DNA from: Apostichopus japonicus
Lineage: Eukaryota > Echinodermata > Holothuroidea > Aspidochirotida > Stichopodidae
Assembly: GCF_037975245.1 (NCBI RefSeq)
Contig: NC_092561.1
Coordinates: forward strand, 2,619,501 to 2,683,500
Reading direction: 5' to 3'
DNA length: 64,000 bases
Shown here: one piece after another, positions 26,701-37,900 of the stretch
Numbering within the stretch: the stretch's first letter is position 1
Layout: each line of letters opens with the position of its first letter
The notes under the pieces: model-generated
Told to the model about the DNA's origin: nothing
What the model saw: the letters and a program-made list of their open reading frames with translations, nothing else
Databases searched by the model: none
Position numbers and translations under genes: made by a program

Positions 26701-27934
26701 TCAATTTCATTCAAACAGGGTGAGATTTTTTGTTGATACCAAATTACACTTTGTAAATCTTTGCAGATTCCGGTTTCACATATATTGATTTTGAATAATT
26801 CTGGAATAACTTTTAGTGCCTGAAATAGAGCGTTATGTTTCGCTTTTAACACATTTCCATTAACTCCATTTTACGAATTAATTCTCTTCATTTAATTTGC
26901 CTTTTGCTACAGAAATCCCAACACACCCGAAGATGCCGAGCCAAATTCGCTTCCCATTTGGCCTAAGTTTACGAAAGAAGATGAACTGTTTAAAGATTTA
27001 ACACCCGCTATGAACAACATATACATGAAACGAAGAGAATGTTACTTTATTGAACATGTCTTGCCGCCCTTAAAGAAAGCATTTGGTAAGTATATATATA
27101 TATATCGATACCTTGCCGTGATGTGATGAAAGTGGAGGGGATGTGGCGGGGTCACAGTTTACATCATAGATATAAAGCTGTGATTGAATTGTCCTATAGA
27201 GTGAAATATTCAGTGGCGCCACCACAGGTTGGCGCGGAGCGTACACGATTTTTTGAGTAAAGATATTCCCTCAATCGCCGGAAATGGCCCATTCCGGGCC
27301 TTGCTAATTTGCAGATAAACGAAGAATAAATAGGTGTCATCGCCATTTTGTCATAAAATTACACCAACAAAATGTGACGAATGTCAATAGGTATTTGAGA
27401 GCGCAATAAAAAAAAAGGCCAATAATCGCGAATGAGTAAAAAGTGGTAAAAAGCTGAAAAGGGCGCCAGCAGTCCATTTGAGTCCGTCGGGGGGGGGGGG
27501 GGGCATCCGCCCACTCTGACTGTATGAACGCTACGCCACTGAAAATATTATTCCAATTCTCTGAATAAACGATGGCTACCATCGGTGCATGTTGCTTGTT
27601 CCTTTCGAAGGGAGGGTGTAGGGGTAGCAAAATATATTGTATCATGTTGGGGTTATGTCATTTGCTGCAGACGCTAATCTAAGTTCTCAAGCATAGGTAA
27701 TCTTTGAAACTTATAAGATTGGAAACAAAATGCGACCATGAAGTTATACCTATCCCTATAGAAGACAAAAAATGAATTGTAACCACTAATTAGGCCAACA
27801 ATGCTGTTTTCATTTCAGAGGAATTGAAAGAACTGAGACTGAAGAGAGACGAACAGTCAAAATGGTCCGAAGAGGGACAATGCGAGGGAGAGTCTTGTCA
27901 TCAGGATCAACCCCCAGTGGAAAATGAACCTTGA
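20774..27934 (+). CDS. Secreted type-B carboxylesterase / cholinesterase-like hydrolase, copy 1 (8 exons, about 604 aa)
   Basis: Coding exons: 20774-21151, 23060-23219, 23856-23933, 24430-24548, 25230-25406, 26106-26719, 26913-27085, 27819-27934. All have AG/GT borders and matching phases, for a total of 1815 nt. ATG 20774 is chosen because it starts a hydrophobic signal peptide that aligns with the paralogue; ATGs at 20762 and 20768 are in frame too. The protein is an alpha/beta-hydrolase of the carboxylesterase type-B family. Visible features are [17 protein letters not shown], the EDCLFLDV cysteine motif, oxyanion-hole HGGGF (about 137-141), nucleophile elbow GGVSAG (Ser about 220), acid Glu about 352 in AEEG, and His about 467 in AAHGDD. 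The triad is intact, so an active secreted ester hydrolase is likely; the substrate is unknown. Most relatives have Glu before the nucleophile (GESAG); here it is Val. The usual NYRLGVFGF reads NYRLNAFGF. The C-terminus is short, charged and Cys-containing, with no membrane anchor evident. Confidence 0.92.
22127..22385. mobile_element. Short inverted-repeat element in intron 1 of esterase gene 1
   Basis: ATAGGCGTAGGAG near 22131 and CTCCTATGCCTAC near 22370 are imperfect inverted ends (11 of 13 positions), enclosing a G-tract and a C-tract. The ends resemble those of the elements at 35764 and 45691. No clear target duplication is seen. Confidence 0.45.
24614..24883. mobile_element. MITE of about 270 bp in intron 4 of esterase gene 1
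   Basis: TACCCAGCAAACACAAA at the left and TTTGTGTTTTCTGGGTA at the right are inverted ends with TA at both borders. The interior is rich in AAAACGTT/AACGTTTT words. MITEs with CCCAGCAAACACAAAAACG-type ends are, as I recall, widespread in animal genomes. There is no coding capacity. Confidence 0.75.
27211..27541. mobile_element. Non-autonomous hAT-type element (331 bp) in intron 7 of esterase gene 1, inverted relative of the 18.8-kb copy
   Basis: Begins CAGTGGCGCC and ends ACGCCACTG. Flanking octamers GAAATATT and AAAATATT agree at 7 of 8 positions. The interior matches the 18792-19159 element in reverse orientation, including GGCGCGGAGCGTAC, GGAAATGGCCCATTCCGGG, the TAAACGAAGAATAAATAGGT segment and GGCGCCAGCAGT. 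Confidence 0.85.
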
Positions 27935-29285
27935 AGCAATATCACCACTAATTGATTATTTTACCAAGAATTATCACAGAGTAAACAGACTTAATAATTG
28001 TATTAATATTCGATAGCGAGAAATTTGATGTATTCGCTTACTGCCATACCCAACTGAACGGACATTAAATTGCATAATTTTTGATCACCGACTTGTTTGG
28101 CCATTGGGCCGTGTCAGGGACACTTATAACTTTCAACGAAACATCATAAATGTCTGCAAATATTCACCTATAGCGATATTTAACCATAAGTACACCACAA
28201 ATAGAATAGCCAAGAGTCCAAAATTGCAATATTTTTTATACCCTTTTGGGGTCGTCTGTTATTGCAAAATTGGAGTGAATATACCACATAAATGCGGAGT
28301 AAGTTAATATATCAAAATGCTATTTAGTTACATTTTACCGAAAGATGACCATGACCAAAGGTCAAAAACAGTTGCGTCACCAACTGATTTTAGAACTTGA
28401 GTTTTAAATGTGTTTTCAATATGTCTCTTAATCATAACATATTAAAAATTCCATTTGTGTTCATGGCTGTAAGGGCAAAATGCAGATCTTTGAAGTTAGG
28501 GGGTAACTTCATTTTTATGCAATTCTTACATTGCGTTTAGAGACAGTGGTAGTTGAAATTGTCACACTTCCTAGCATACGAGCAGTTGCACTAAACAGTG
28601 GTAATGTGATAATAAAATGTAAGAAATAAAGGCAAATAAATGCAAATTTTACCATGCTGCCTAATATGTAACTCTTTCAACCGCTTCCTAGAGTATCTTT
28701 ATAAAAGGTGAGACGTCGTGGCAGTAAAAATACAAGTCATGCAAGATTGGTCAGAATGTTGGAAAAAAGTACAATTTTCTGTGAGGAACCATCAGATGGG
28801 TTGGAATAATTATTTCCATGATATTCATGCAAAAATAAAATCACACGCCGGCAAATCTAAATATGTTATTATCAATTTTTTACTTTTTCTTCGTAAACTT
28901 ACGTCTGTTTTAAAATGCTCAATTTACAATCCGAAGCTTAGGTACGAAAGTTATACAACAATATATTAATTAATACCCCGGAATTATGAACTAAACATGA
29001 ATATCACATGGAAAGTAACTATAAAGGTCTCTTCTGGTGACACTATGACATTCACACAGAGTTAGCCCTTCCCACTTCAAGCTGAACCCCATTACTGAAT
29101 TCTTAAAGGTATAACGAAGGCATGGGATCACAGACAATTCACATTATTAAGTAACCTCAAAACTCTCTAATATTCGATATAACCGCTTCGTGTATGACTG
29201 AATACGCTCGCTTTGAAAATTGGCTCCTATAGAGCCCTCACCACAATGCACTGTAAGCCGCCATTGCTTACGTATTACACTTAAA
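27935..29285 (+). other. 3' untranslated region and flank of esterase gene 1
   Basis: After the TGA at 27932-27934 no coding exon is seen. AATAAA at 28611-28616 is a candidate polyadenylation signal, with further AATAAA-like words at about 28626 and 28635. Nothing else is supported. Confidence 0.45.
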
Positions 29286-31007
29286 CAGTGGCGTCGCCAA
29301 GGGGGGGGGGGCAGGGGGGCACGTGCCCCCTGGAAAACCTAGTGCCCCCCCGAGCGCCCCCCCCCCATCTGAGATTTGGGTTGGTAAAAAAATATATATA
29401 TATTTTGTTATATTCAACTCCCATCATCTGAGTTGGTTTTTCATAAGGACAAAGAAGCACAGTAATTCGTATTTTCTTCAAATGAGCTGCGAAAAAATGA
29501 ACAAGTTTATCCTTGAACGTCGGGTATCGAAGTCGTAACCCGCGCCATCACAACAGGTGTCGATATTTACATTGAATGTGTCAGTGCTCACGCCATACCA
29601 GCGGATATACAAGTCCGCTTCGCGAGCTACATGACTGTGAGAAGGGAGGGTACTGCAATATGTTGCCTTGGTCTGAGGTTGACAGGTTAGGAGCTGACGA
29701 AATGTGAGAATGTGAGGGTCCGCAGGCACCATACTTGCCTATATTTGTGGACCCATATATTAACCCTGTTGTGTAGGGGGTGCAGAGGTCATTTGAGGTC
29801 AGATGCTTGTAGGAACAAATGGCGAATGTTCACACCTGCATACTGAGCCATACTCGATGTGTGATCAAACTTTGGATTGCATGGTGAGATCCCTGATAGG
29901 AGCCAATAACGATGCTGGAACCTGTTACATCTTAATAGATAATGGGCGAAAACGAGAAGGACAAGAAAGGAGTCGGGGGTCATGCACACATTAAGTCAAC
30001 AAATGTAGGTTCTATTGATAGGGTTAGGCATAATATCGACAGCATGTGGTTCATATCCTCTGCAAAATTCTGCGCCTTGTTAAAATCATTACCTCAAAAA
30101 TAGCAATTTCTGGAGATATCTTCAGATCGAATTTAGCATCAAATGTGGCAGCATTTTGCATCTAGCCCATCCTCCGTATGCGAAAATTTTCCAAAGGGGA
30201 GGGGGGCAGTGGCGGCGGAACCGGGGGGCTTGGGGGGGCTCAGCCCCCAATGAAAAAGTTGAGGGGGCAAATGCATGATAAGCCCCCCAATATTTACCAA
30301 GGCTCCGAACGTGCATCTGCCATTTTTCAATGCATACTTGTCGATCTGTCCGATGCACACGTACACTATATAGGTGTAATAATTTTAGTAAATGCTGGGG
30401 GACCCTCGGCCTGTCCCCTGGCTATAGACCACATTGTCACCCCAACCGCGTCTTCACGCCCCGTGAAAAGTGGAAGCAGTGAGTGTGAGTACCGGTAAGC
30501 GCAACACAACTTCGTCTTAGGCCAATGACTTGCTTCATTTCAGCCAGTTCTCCAACATCCCCTTACTACACTCAAAAACGTCTTTGCGAGTACACTACGA
30601 GTAATAGCTACTCTCTTAAAACACCATCGAATATACAAATTACAATGTTTTTACAGACTTTTACGTGTAATCTGAGAAATTGCAGGCTTGAGACCCATAT
30701 TTTAGGGCTAGGTATTCGCAGCATAAAACACTCGGGAAGTGCCGTTTCCGGCCATCTGGGGGTTTGAAAAACCAAAAATTTTCTTGTACGCTCCGCGCCA
30801 ACTGATGGTGGCGCTCCGCTTAGATAGTCTCTACACATTAGCCCCCCCCCCCAATAATTTTCCCGTTCCGCCGCACCTGGAGGGGCACCCCCTCCCCTTA
30901 GACCCCTCCCCCAGGACGTTGATCCGTATCCACCTAAGTGCCCCCCATCAAATGCTGGTGCCCCCTGTGCCCCCCCCCCCAGACTGAAAAGTCTGGTGAC
31001 GCCACTG
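29286..31007. mobile_element. hAT-type element (1722 bp including a nested element) with exact 8-bp target duplication
   Basis: The ends are CAGTGGCGTCGCC and GGTGACGCCACTG. The octamer CACTTAAA occurs immediately on both sides (29278-29285 and 31008-31015), an exact 8-bp duplication. Near the ends are G-rich and C-rich tracts with GGGGGCACGTGCCCCC-type words. The open frames inside show no transposase domain. A second element (30207-30879) appears inserted within it. Confidence 0.88.
30207..30879. mobile_element. Second hAT-type element nested in the 29.3-31.0 kb element
   Basis: It begins CAGTGGCGGCGGAACC and ends GTTCCGCCGCACCTG, an imperfect inverted copy. Flanks GAGGGGGG and GAGGGGCA agree at 6 of 8. 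The right part carries the GCTCCGCGCCAACTGATGG...GGTGGCGCTCCGC core that is shared with the 18.8-kb and 27.2-kb elements. Confidence 0.65.
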
Positions 31008-31635
31008 CACTTAAAATTTCACATTAATGAAAAAACAACAACTGAACCACTCTCAACCCAGTTCCCCTGCATCGAGATTCCGACCGAATGAGTATTGGTT
31101 TTTGTCAGGCTGATGGCGATACGGCTTGTGGGCTTCAGCCGATAGTTTAAGCATAGAAAACGCTTGCCATGGCCTTCGTTTGGTGTCTTGAACAACACGA
31201 GTTCCCAGCAGCGCTTGAGCCAGACAAAAAAAAACAGGGTCGCATTGCATTACATAGTTAGGACTACGTATTACATTACACATTACGCCCAATATACCTC
31301 ATTCTTTGAAAACACCTCTAAACTAAGGGGGCCTGACCTACTGTACATAAGACACTCTCTTGGGCTATTGTTGCAACCCGCGGATATTGCTAGAAGAAAT
31401 TTCTCTATTGACTTCGAGTAAATCGTTCTTCCACGTTGGATGAAAACACGATAAGCCTATATACTTACCAGAGAGCTAGCGGACTCAACAGAACAAAAAC
31501 ACGTTAATCCCACGATGTAACGTGAGCTGTGCAATGCAATGAATAAACTAATATCGAAGACAGCTAAAGGGGCGGGGATTACAAAAGAAAGCTGGTTGAA
31601 TAATAATGACTATTGCGAGAGCAACTACTGCTAGA

Positions 31636-32079
31636 CAGTGTTACCAGAGTTAGCGTTTTTACACTAGATCTAGCGTTTTTAGTCATTTCTGGGTTTCTAG
31701 CGCACGTTTTGTCTAATTTTGGTAATTCTACCGTTTTTTGCCTAAAACTAGTTAAATTTACAAAAATAGACCATTTTTCAGATTTTTTAGACAAAATTCT
31801 TACTTGGGAGACCCATCCAAATTTATTTTGAGTATTTTTGCCCAATCTTCGGAATTTCCTACCAAAAATTTCCATATTTTTTTCAAATTATCTGGGTCAG
31901 ACTATCACTCAAATCAACTATTCATGATCTATTTTGTGATCGGTGACCATTCATCCTACGAATCTGTGCTAAATTGACTCGAAACAACACGAAAGTTAGG
32001 GAAACTACCATTTAGCGTTTTCTAGGGTTTTATTTTCGCAAATCTAGCGTTTTTTCGTCAACTGTCGCTGGTAACGCTG
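31636..32079. mobile_element. Short hAT-type MITE (444 bp) with exact 8-bp target duplication
   Basis: The left end CAGTGTTACCAG and the right end CTGGTAACGCTG are inverted with one mismatch. The octamer CTGCTAGA flanks both sides (31628-31635 and 32080-32087). The interior repeats TCTAGCGTTTTTA and related words. Its short open frame is not a gene. Confidence 0.88.
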
Positions 32080-33009
32080 CTGCTAGACATTGATCAAATA
32101 ATTCCGCCTCGCGTATCTGTTCTTATTCGCGTCATATTGCAAACAATGTTCAGATATGAGTAATAAAGCTATATTCTAAAGAGTATGCATGTAGCCAGGT
32201 TTCCTTATTCGGTTTATAGTTGCTTGATGGATGATGTGATTGTTTGCTGTGACCACTTCTTCCATATTTGGAGTTTGAATTGCGTTCAGAGTATTGATCG
32301 CACACTAAAGTGTACAAGTGCATTCAGGTAGGCTGTAGCGGAAGGCTGTCTGTTCAAAATATAACTCAGCAGTACTCACGTACCGTAACATACTGTACAT
32401 ACATCATATGTATCACGTACAGTCAGGTGTAAATATAACCCTCATACCGTAGAACTGTATTTGCCGGCAAATACGCTGTATTGTAAAGTGCGATTGAAGA
32501 ACTTTTCGGTTGTTGATGGTGTTATTTTTTAGGCGGACAACACAAGGGAGTACAGTCATGAAGTAAGGGCGCTTGTGATCGCCGTGACAGGCTCAGGATA
32601 AGTTGGCAGCTAGTCTTTGAAACTGCAAATGTACAGAGACTGCATGAAACTAAGTTTCAACGCCGAGTCATATAGGTATCGTTAACTTGGCCAGTAATGC
32701 CATGATTATAGCGCGCATGCGCACTACAATAATTAAGCGGGACTTACTCTTATATAAACTCGAAAATTTGTTGAGGTTCTTTGAAACATAAGAAGAGAAT
32801 GATTTCAAGCCCATGCATAACCCTCTGTTTACATGCCTGTCTTTCATTGTTTTCGAGTAAAAAACTGGAGCAATAATAATCGATAAAGCTATGCGTCAGT
32901 CAAGAGAAGCATACAATTCATATTATCTTAGGTACCGATATGTGCAGTGGCGGGATTACAGGGGACAAGCGGGAGCGGCATTCCCCCCCCCCACCCTTTT
33001 CCTTCAGAT

Positions 33010-33125
33010 CTTACATGTTGCAGGAGGAATGTTTGAGGGGAAATCCTTTAATGTGTCAACTGAAGAGTGTAGAACATTTTATCGAGAAAGGCAATGAGTT
33101 ACTGGATTAATTTCATTAAACAGGT
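33010..33125 (+). pseudogene. Relic of carboxylesterase exon 6 (3' part)
   Basis: The sequence aligns with the end of exon 6 of copy 1 (about 26605-26721). Shared words include GGAGG(A/T)(A/G)T(G/T)TTTGA(G/A)GGGAAAT, TCAACTGAAGAG, TTTTATCGAGAAA, AGTTACTGG and TTCATT(A/C)AAACAGG. It lost reading frame within the ACTGAAGAG-to-TTATCG part, and no other esterase exon is found nearby. It is best read as the remnant of a third, dead or partial copy between the two intact genes. Confidence 0.85.
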
Positions 33126-33443
33126 GATGGTCTGTGTACTTAACAATGTTTGCTATAGTTGTTATCACTCTATGGTTGCTCTTGGTGGAGCTGGTTATAG
33201 GTCATTTGAGGTCAATAGTGGTCAAAAGTAAAGCCATTCGTGTGAACAAGTTAACTCAATTGCAAGGAAATATAGGCAGTCCTATCAGTGAATGAAGTTA
33301 TATGGACCACTATTACAATACAATTTTTCAAAGAAATTGTTAACACTTACTTGGCTACCATGAAATAATGTTATTCTTATTTTTCATTAGATGATTTTGA
33401 CTTCTACATATATGATCTTAGTTTCTCTTTTCCTTCCTACATG

Positions 33444-34028
33444 CCATCGCCAGGGGGGGCACAATCGGGGGGGGCACAACACTTAATAAGGGGGGTACAC
33501 TGTTTATTTGTGAATGCCGTCCTGTGGGAGAGGTCTAAGGGGGGTGTCCCCCTCCCCTTTTGAGAAATTTTTGATCAATAAATTGAGGGTCCTTGGTGCT
33601 ATATTTTGCAACTAGAAGTAATTTTATGTTCAAGAATTTTCGGGCCTAGTCTGTCTGATATTTATGTTTTTAATTGAGGCGGATAAAAAAGTTGGAAATT
33701 AACCCTATTGCTCTGATAATGATTTTAAATATGAGTGTTGAACATTGACTGAAATTCATGCAGGGTTGTAGTGCAGTTTAAGCACTAGCGATTCACGCCG
33801 GGCCCCCAGCTGTGACCTTGTTATAATGAGAACTTGCAACTAGTTATTGAGATGATCGGTGTAAAGAAGTTTTACTGAAGAACATGATACGTTTCGTCTT
33901 TGTAAAGAAAGTTTATGTTTGAGTAATATTTTTAACACTACAAATCGCATCTGGGGGGCACCTGGGGGGCACGATTTTGTTTGGGAGGGCACGTGCCCCC
34001 CTTCCCCAATTGCATGGTGACACCACCG
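33444..34028. mobile_element. Degenerate hAT-type element related to the 29.3-kb element
   Basis: The left border CCATCGCCAGGGGGGGCAC and the right border GGTGACACCACCG resemble the ends of the 29286-31007 element (GTCGCCAAGGGGGG and GGTGACGCCACTG). Flanks CCTACATG and CCTATATG agree at 7 of 8. The outermost CAGTG is lost at the left. No coding frame. Confidence 0.5.
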
Positions 34029-34744
34029 CCTATATGCACAAATATATGTCATTCCTGCATGTATTTTGTTACACAACATATCATGAGCAACAAAGAACAA
34101 ATTAAAAGGAAAAGTGACTAATTCACGATCAACTTTGGTAGCTCGTGTTCTCTCGGTAGGGAAAGTTTCAAAACTCAACTCAGCCATCAGCACTCGAAAC
34201 AATCATGAACAATTTTTAAATACGTCATGTAACTCAATAAGTTTAGCATTGGTGAATCTATCAGAAAAGTAAGATTGAAGATCATGGTCGTTCCTCCTCC
34301 ACGCTAGGCCCCGAACACCTCTCCCCTACACAAATTCATCGCTTCACATGAAATGAAATGATTAGCACTATTAGCAATACTGAGACCACTTTACAACGTT
34401 TGAAAACACCATTAACATAAGGGGCGGAGCCTGTACACATTGGCTTTCGTGTTGAGCAACAATCAATCTTACTTGATGAGCTCATTTCAACTATAAAGTC
34501 CAACCTGTGAGTTTCAACTGACGTGTATACGTCACCATATCTTCCACTTTACACTCTGACCTGAATATCACTTTTCTCTTAGGTTTTCATTCCTTTTATG
34601 GATGACATAGTTCTTAGCTGCTGCAACTCCTACCATATTTGGTGTTTGCTTTACCTTCGGTATTATTACGCAACGGATCAATTAGTACACAGTTTAGGTC
34701 CAATTGTGCACACAGTGTAAATTAACATAACGTGCTTCTGGTTG

Positions 34745-34754
34745 TATATATAAA
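34745..34754 (+). promoter_or_regulatory. Candidate TATA box of esterase gene 2
   Basis: TATATATAAA lies about 200 bp upstream of the ATG at 34951. A start about 30 bp downstream would give a leader of roughly 170 bases with no intron. No foldback element abuts this one, unlike in copy 1. Confidence 0.55.
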
Positions 34755-34950
34755 CAAGGAGCTATAGCTCCATGATAAAACCGACCATACAGTGTGTGCG
34801 TATCGTACCGTGAGTGTACTGTGTTCGGCAGGCAGTACTCGGCAAATCGAAATCAGCAAACCATACCCAGACCGGGTGCATAGTAATAAACAGTTATACA
34901 GTTGGACTAAAAGCGTACTTACAACACTAGGCAGGAATACATACGCCAGG

Positions 34951-37900
34951 ATGTCACGGCTTAAGTTAGCTGCCTTTCTTCTTTGTGTTTTCGTGGTGTC
35001 GCCCGTCAGATCGGCGGACGACCAACAGCCTAAAGTGACCCTCAAAGATGGTACTGAACTTGTAGGAATCTACGATGAATTCCACAGCGATGATTTACCA
35101 GCACACGCCAAGTTGGAAATCTATTATGGTATACCATATGCGGAGCCCCCTGTTGGAGACCTCCGTTTCAAGAATCCTGTCGCGAGAGGCAAGTTGGAGA
35201 GCCCTTTCAGTGCTACGGAGGTTGGAAAGTCTTGCGTTCAGATGGATCCTAAACTTACAGAAATTCCATTGACCAACGAAGAAATGTCCGAGGATTGCTT
35301 GTTTCTAGATGTGACCGTGCCTCACCCTAGAGTAAGTGTGTAACTCAATTCTTTTTCGTATCTCGTTTTCGTAACTCTTTTTCGTAACTCAATGCTTTTT
35401 CGTATCTCGAGTGTTAAAATTAAGTTCAATAACGTAAAAGATTTCAGTAAGTACCACCAAATCTGCTGAAATGATATCCATCCAAAATACGACAAGATGC
35501 ACACAATTTTTCAACAATTTTGTGAAGCAATTAGCTTCAACCACTGTCCTTTATATGACAGTTTGAAAGGTTTTTTTTCCAGCTGTATTGACCCATCTTT
35601 ATAACGTACGTTAAAGCCTGCAAAGAATCAAACGTGTTTTGCCTGTAAAAATATATAACTTCTATAGAAAGATGAACCTTCTGACAGTTCATTACAGTAT
35701 TGTCGGTAACTAAACTTCATACACGACAGTTTAATAGATTATACAATCTTTCTGGCCTAACAGCAAGGGCGTAGGAACCGGGGGGCTGGGGGCGCCAACC
35801 TCCCCCAGTGAAATATATGGGGGGCGGAAGTATCATCCCGCCCCCCCCCCGCTTCGCAAGTCAGAAAACCCCTTTTTCATTTCCAAATGAGAAAAAAATC
35901 TCATTTGGAGCACCAAATTGCATCAAAGGCCAGGTGAATGTGCAAAAATTAATTACAAAATGGAGTGGGTGTTGAAGTGTGCTATATTGCACCAAATTGC
36001 ATCTGAGGCCACCTGGAAATGCAAAAAAAATTCCACCCCCTCCCCTTAGACCCCTCCCCCAGGCCGGTCATCAGTCTTCAGCCCCCCCTCCCCACTCAAA
36101 AGTACCTTCCTACGCCACTGCCTAATATGAACGGACAATAAACGTTACGACAAGATACATTAATGTTCGGGGTTTTACATATACGTACAGTACAACTTTT
36201 ATGTTCTAATCCCTTGCACTGGAGGTTGATGCAGACGGTTATGGCAAGCCATGTGGGACAAACACTGCATAATAAATATATCAGCGTATTAATCGTAATT
36301 TATACGCGTATTATTTGGAATATATACGCGTATATATTATTAGCCAATCATATGGCCCAAATATATCCGCGTATTAATTCGAATATATACACGTCTTAAT
36401 TCGAATATATTCACGTATTAAATAGAATACATATGGGGATTAAATACAATATATGCACGGATTAATTAGAATGTACTCGAAAACACATTTCCGCTCTTGC
36501 TGTGTACATTACCAACAATTACCAATACCAACGATAAATGTTATGGCGGGCTCGCGAGATCGCTTCAAAAAGCGAAACTTTACACATGTACAACACATAT
36601 ATATTCGAATTAATACGCGTATAAATTCGAATTAATACGCGGTTATGCGGTGTTTGTCCCACATGGCTTGCCATATGCGTCGGTTTATATTCATGGTAAA
36701 CACAGACGACACGATCCAGTAGGTTTGTCCTTGAAGCATTACGTAATGTTGTAGTGGTATGAGTGGTTTATGTAAATTAACATAACATACAAAGACGTTA
36801 CTGCAAGGTTGTAATGCATTGGATGGTGTCCTAAGAACGTTCAGCAATCGCATGGCCATTCTTAAAAACGTAACTTGAACATTACTATATCACACATGCT
36901 GTCGCCAGCCTGTCGGTATGTTATTCCATAGCCTTAAAAACAAATGGAATATAGATAATTAAGTATGTAAATAATAATCAAAATGAGGGAAATGATGCGC
37001 TTTCTCTATAAAATTACATCTCGTTTGATTACACAGCCAGAAAAAGCTCCTGTAGTCTTTGGGATCCACGGTGGAGGTTTCACTATAGGAGCTGGAAACA
37101 TGCCATACGCAAGTTTTAGGCCAACTGTTGCTTATGGTAATGCCATTGTGGTAACCATGAACTACAGGCTTGGTGTATTTGGATTCTTGACAACCGGTAA
37201 GTCATGTTATATTTGCCAATGCTATAATCTAATCTCAGAAATCAGTAAGAACGAGTACAGATGACTGTCCACGCGTATATGTTTTTTTTTTTTTTTATCA
37301 TTTAATCCTTTCGTTTCTTATTAGCAACAATTTCATCCACCGAATTGTCTAGATTTAAACAAGGAGTTGCTAGAGCTCCTGATGTTAATAGTTTTATGAT
37401 TATCTTGAGGGTATAGTATACTGTACTTCCATGTTATGACTGTGTGCCTTGTGGGGCAGGGTGTGCTGAGGGGTGCAAACTTGTACTTTAATATGGAGAC
37501 ACTTTCAATGTCTTGAAAATGCTTGAGTATAGAGGTAAATGTTTTGTAATCGATTGTGTAAGGCAGGACCGCCGAAAATGTTAATCCAGTCAAGATAAAC
37601 AAAACAAAAATTAGCAAATTCTTTTCACTAATCGGGGTATGTTGGCCCTTGATTTAAGACCTAGTTCCGATGTTTCATACCTCTTACCCTCGTATGAAAT
37701 TAACTGAGAACACTGGTGTAATCAGATAGAGTAACGTCCTACTGGTTGATCATATGGCATCAAATACATGTTTCTGATCTTATCTTGAAACGTCTGATAT
37801 CTTAACTTGATTGGGTAGCTACAATGGTTACCGCTTAATATGGCCTGGTATGTTGATAAAATTGAGCCACGATTTATTATTAAACAATGGTTAAATTTGA

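Larger units (their letters stand above)
32088..34744. other. Spacer between the two esterase genes
   Basis: Apart from the exon relic at 33010-33125 and the degenerate element at 33444-34028, I see no gene. A lone CAGTGGCGGGATTACA-type hAT end at 32945, followed by a C-tract, lies just before the relic; its partner end is not found. Confidence 0.5.

Noticed and set aside
29281-30987. Several short frames at 29.3-31.0 kb on both strands
   Set aside because: They read through poly-C/poly-G and inverted ends of the nested hAT elements and show no transposase motif.
34792-34950. N-terminal extension of esterase gene 2
   Set aside because: The extension has no resemblance to copy 1 and precedes a clear signal peptide starting at 34951; it is most likely 5' untranslated sequence.
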